Assembly: GCF_002925845.1 (NCBI RefSeq)
Contig: NZ_PDNI01000071.1
Coordinates: forward strand, 1 to 64,000
Direction of reading: 5' to 3'
DNA: 64,000 nt
Source: Roseovarius nitratireducens
GTDB taxonomy: Bacteria; Pseudomonadota; Alphaproteobacteria; Rhodobacterales; Rhodobacteraceae
Positions within the stretch are counted from its first letter, which is position 1; each line of letters starts with the position of its first letter. Both the position numbers and the translations under genes were made by a program. The notes below the pieces were generated by a model. The model worked only from the letters and a program-made list of their open reading frames with translations. It had not been told where the DNA came from and ran no database searches. This document shows, piece by piece, positions 61,619 through 64,000 of the stretch.

Positions 61619-63073
61619 ATGGTGACCACGACCGCCAAGCCGAAGCCCAAGCGCAAACCGGCCAATCGCAAGCCCGCCGCTGCACCCGCTGCCGCGAAGC
61701 AGGCATCCGCCGCTGCACCGGCATCCGCCGCACCCAAGGTGCCCGAAGCATCCGCTACCGCGCCCGCCACGCCCAGCAACGCCGCGCTGCTCGCCCGCCG
61801 CGAGGCCGCCGTCGCCCGCGGCGTCGCCTCTGCCGCGCCGATCTTTGCCGATCGTGCCGAGAATGCCGAGCTGTGGGATGTCGAGGGCCGTCGTTACATC
61901 GACTTCGCCGGCGGCATCGCCGTGCTCAACACCGGCCACCGTCACCCCGCCGTCATCGCCGCCGCCAAGGCGCAAGAGGACCGCTTTACCCATACCTCCT
62001 TCCAGGTTGTTCCCTACGAGCCCTATGTCGCGCTTGCCGAACGGCTCAATGCGCTTGCCCCCGGCGACGCGCCCAAGAAGACGCTGCTCGTCACCACCGG
62101 CGCAGAGGCGGTGGAGAACGCGGTCAAGATCGCCCGCACCGCCACCGGCCGCCCCGGCGTCATCGCCTTCAACGGCAGCTATCACGGCCGCACCCTGCTC
62201 ACCCTCGGCCTGACCGGTAAGGTCACCCCCTACAAGAAGGACGCAGGCCCCTTCCCGGCGGACATCTTCCGCGCGCCGATGCCCGACGTGCGCGCCGGTG
62301 TCACCGTGGACGATGCGCTCCGCGCGCTCGAAACGCTGTTCCTCACCGACGCCCAGCCCGACCGCGTGGCCGCCATCATCATCGAGCCGGTGCTGGGCGA
62401 GGGTGGCTACATCCCCGTGCCCTTCGAGATGCTGCGCGCCCTGCGTGCGATCTGCGACCGACACGGCATCCTGCTCATCGCCGACGAGATCCAGGCCGGG
62501 TTTGGCCGCACCGGGGCATGGTTCGCCATCGAGCATTCCGGCGTTGTGCCGGACCTCATCACCGTCGCCAAGTCGATGGCGGGGGGGTATCCGCTCGCCG
62601 GGGTGATCGGCCGCGCCGAGGTGATGGATTCGGTCGCGCCCGGCGGGCTCGGCGGCACCTATGGCGGCAACCCGGTTGCCTGCGCCGCGGCACTCGCCGC
62701 CATCGACGCGCTCGAGGGCGAGGGCCTGCTTGCCCGCGCCACCGCGATGGGCGAGACCTTCCGCACCCGCCTGTCGGAAATCGGCGCACGCACGGCACCT
62801 TACCGGATGTGGGACATCCGCGGCCTCGGCGCGATGCTGGCGGTGGAGTTCGTGACCGATTTCGACACGGCACAGCCCGACGCGGCGCTGGCGAAATCGG
62901 TGATCTCCCACGCGCTCGGGCGGGGGCTGATCCTGCTCGGCTGTGGCATGCACGGCAACGCGGTTCGCATCATGGTGCCGCTCACCGCATCGGACGCGCT
63001 GATCGAGGAAGGGCTCGACCTCTTCGAAGCCGCGCTCGCCGACGCCATCGCCGCCGAGGGCCACGTGGCCTGA
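61619..63073 (+). CDS. GABA-type aminotransferase with basic Ala/Pro-rich N-terminal extension
   Basis: A 484-residue class III aminotransferase. The usual core starts near residue 55 (NAALLARREAAVARGVASA). PLP contacts are LLVTTGAEAVENAVKIARTA and LIADEIQAGFGRTGAWFAIE; the Schiff-base Lys lies in LITVAKSMAGGYPLAGVIG. The best match is the GABA / 5-aminovalerate branch. The ~53-residue N-terminal extension, rich in Lys, Ala and Pro (KPKPKRKPANRKPAAAPAAA), is not part of the fold. ATG 61619 is the likely start; the next Met is deep in the core. It is divergent from the amine gene set and shares its promoter region. Confidence 0.92.
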   Translation: MVTTTAKPKPKRKPANRKPAAAPAAAKQASAAAPASAAPKVPEASATAPATPSNAALLARREAAVARGVASAAPIFADRAENAELWDVEGRRYIDFAGGIAVLNTGHRHPAVIAAAKAQEDRFTHTSFQVVPYEPYVALAERLNALAPGDAPKKTLLVTTGAEAVENAVKIARTATGRPGVIAFNGSYHGRTLLTLGLTGKVTPYKKDAGPFPADIFRAPMPDVRAGVTVDDALRALETLFLTDAQPDRVAAIIIEPVLGEGGYIPVPFEMLRALRAICDRHGILLIADEIQAGFGRTGAWFAIEHSGVVPDLITVAKSMAGGYPLAGVIGRAEVMDSVAPGGLGGTYGGNPVACAAALAAIDALEGEGLLARATAMGETFRTRLSEIGARTAPYRMWDIRGLGAMLAVEFVTDFDTAQPDAALAKSVISHALGRGLILLGCGMHGNAVRIMVPLTASDALIEEGLDLFEAALADAIAAEGHVA

Positions 63074-63078
63074 GGCCT

Positions 63079-63103
63079 CTTTCTGGCCGAAATACTTCGG
63101 GGG
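63079..63103 (+). repeat. Intergenic repeat element, copy 3
   Basis: The element reads CTTTCTGGCCGAAATACTTC and then GGGGG, related to the two copies in the gap before fliP. A GC hairpin follows immediately (63105-63123). Confidence 0.45.
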
Positions 63104-63104
63104 T

Positions 63105-63123
63105 CCGGGGGCAGCGCCCCCGG
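63105..63123 (+). terminator. GC hairpin after the aminotransferase
   Basis: CCGGGGGC (63105-63112) pairs with GCCCCCGG (63116-63123) around a 3-nt loop. There is no T-tract, so it is either a weak terminator or part of the repeat element. It lies 31 bp after the stop codon. Confidence 0.45.
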
Positions 63124-63144
63124 TCTCGCCACCCCGCGCGGACC

Positions 63145-63324
63145 TCAGTTCAGCCGGCAGAGCGCGCCGCCGCGCAGGATAGAGGTGACATAGGCCCCCT
63201 CGGCATCGTCGCGGATGGCATAGCCATAGCCGCGCAGCCGGTGGCGCCATTCGCGCTCGGACACGGCCTTGGCGCGTTCGTCCATGACAAAGGCGTGGAT
63301 GTCGTTGGTGCTCTCAAGTCTCAT
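63145..63324 (-). CDS. Small hypothetical protein, 59 residues
   Basis: The minus-strand frame runs from ATG 63324 to TGA 63145-63147. It encodes MRLESTNDIHAFVMDERAKA, then VSEREWRHRLRGYGYAIRDD and a C-terminal AYVTSILRGGALCRLN. The composition is protein-like, with a mixed charged and hydrophobic pattern, and similar short ORFs next to purD are, as I recall, found in other Rhodobacterales. No family is recognised. It follows purD on the same strand. Confidence 0.6.
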   Translation of the reverse strand: MRLESTNDIHAFVMDERAKAVSEREWRHRLRGYGYAIRDDAEGAYVTSILRGGALCRLN

Positions 63325-63381
63325 CGTTTCCGTCCCTGATACGGTTTCTCGATGATCCAGCGATACCCCTCCGACATGGCA

Positions 63382-63399
63382 ACAATCGCGCGCGATTGT
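63382..63399. other. 18-bp perfect palindrome between purD and the small ORF
   Basis: ACAATCGCG is followed directly by CGCGATTGT, a perfect self-complementary sequence with no loop. It is 58 bp upstream of the small ORF on its strand and 78 bp after the purD stop. It could be a regulator site or a transcription pause element; no T-tract is present. Confidence 0.4.
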
Positions 63400-63476
63400 G
63401 GCGCGGGCGCGGAATTCTCGGGGCCAGTCAAACCCGCCGCCCCATCACGCGGGGGCACGGGGGGCGCGCCTTGGGG

Positions 63477-64000
63477 CTAAAGTGCCCGCCAGCCGATATC
63501 GCGGCGGCAGAAACCCTCGGGCCAGTCGATCCTGTCCACCAGCGCGTAGGTGCGCTCTGCCGCCTCGCGCAGGCTTGCCCCGCGCGCCGTCGCCGCGAGC
63601 ACGCGACCCCCGCTCGCCACGAATTGCCCGCCCGCGCGCGCCGTCCCGGCGTGAAACACCTGGTGAAAGCTGTCTTCGGGGCAGTCCTCCAGCCCCCCGA
63701 TGACGCTGCCCTTGTCGTAGTCCCCAGGGTATCCGCGCGCGGCCATCACCACCGTCATGGCATGGTCCTCGGCCCAGTTGACCGTGCAATCCGCCAGCCG
63801 CCCCTCCGCTGTGGCTTGCATCAGGTCGAGCGCCTGCCCCCCGAGCCGCATCATCAGCGCCTGGCATTCCGGGTCGCCGAAACGCACGTTGAATTCCACC
63901 AGCCGGGGCGCGCCCGCCTCGATCATCAGCCCCACGAACAACACGCCGCTATAGGGCGTGCGTCGCCGTGCCATCTCGGCCAGCACCGGGCGCACGATCT
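63477..64000 (-). CDS. purD: Phosphoribosylamine-glycine ligase, C-terminal part (partial)
   Basis: The 3' end of purD; the frame is open past the window edge (codons before 63995 continue the family sequence IVRPVLAEMA). The segment has the ATP-grasp end PYSGVLFVGLMIEAGAPRLV and EFNVRFGDPECQALMMRLGG, then the C-terminal lid with MTVVMAARGYPGDYDKGSVI. PurD forms glycinamide ribonucleotide in purine synthesis. The stop is TAG at 63477-63479. Confidence 0.96.
   Translation of the reverse strand, partial: IVRPVLAEMARRRTPYSGVLFVGLMIEAGAPRLVEFNVRFGDPECQALMMRLGGQALDLMQATAEGRLADCTVNWAEDHAMTVVMAARGYPGDYDKGSVIGGLEDCPEDSFHQVFHAGTARAGGQFVASGGRVLAATARGASLREAAERTYALVDRIDWPEGFCRRDIGWRAL

Overview
The window is a contiguous piece of a high-GC alphaproteobacterial chromosome, most likely from the Rhodobacteraceae (Roseobacter-type Rhodobacterales). 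The reasons are a Rhodobacterales-style flagellar gene order with flbT and flaF, candidate CtrA boxes in front of flagellar operons, an rpsO-pnp pair, ubiE-ubiB next to mutM, and roseobacter-like intergenic hairpin elements. No assembly break is evident. Both ends cut a gene: a metallo-hydrolase on the left and purD on the right.

Layout. (1) 1-3.7 kb: a sulfur module with the tail of an MBL-fold hydrolase, a DUF442-sulfide:quinone reductase fusion and a SulP anion transporter. (2) 3.7-12 kb: an accessory-looking block with three degraded transposase remnants (ISL3, IS630 and IS481 types). It carries a LuxR-type regulator divergent from a complete polyamine-type ABC importer plus an SDR dehydrogenase, then a DUF808 membrane protein, and it ends at a tRNA-Arg(CCT). 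(3) 12-24.4 kb: mostly core genes, namely a LacI-type regulator with a 3-hydroxyisobutyrate-dehydrogenase-like enzyme, an RTX-repeat protein, rpsO, pnp, a lone formate dehydrogenase alpha subunit, an OmpA-type lipoprotein, an Ada-like DNA repair protein, endonuclease III and an adenosine-kinase-type sugar kinase.

(4) 24.7-50.4 kb: a large flagellar locus on both strands. It encodes export apparatus (fliP, fliQ, fliR, flhA, flhB, fliH, fliI), MS ring (fliF), switch (fliN), stator (motA, two fliL-type genes, a MotE-like gene), rod, L-ring and hook-capping parts (flgB, flgC, fliE, flgF, flgG, flgA, flgH, flgD), hook-length control (fliK), FlgJ-like and FlgN-like proteins, flagellin, flbT and flaF. 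It also holds several uncharacterised proteins, including a 767-residue secreted protein between motA and flhA. Genes for hook, P-ring, filament junction and filament cap, FliG and FliM are not in the window. Four intergenic regions carry near-matches to the CtrA box (TTAA-N7-TTAA), so CtrA control is a reasonable inference.

(5) 50.4-54.5 kb: core genes ubiB, ubiE, mutM and an enoyl-CoA hydratase. (6) 54.5-63.1 kb: a compact set of six genes that look functionally linked. They encode a C45-type Ntn acyltransferase/hydrolase, an ATP-grasp ligase, a 913-residue Orn/Lys/Arg decarboxylase, a nitrilase-family amidase, a PuuR-like XRE-cupin regulator and a divergent GABA-type aminotransferase. This set is the best candidate in the window for an undescribed pathway. 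My reading is that an amine made by the decarboxylase is conjugated by the ligase and later deacylated or catabolised. A short 59-residue ORF and the 3' part of purD close the window.
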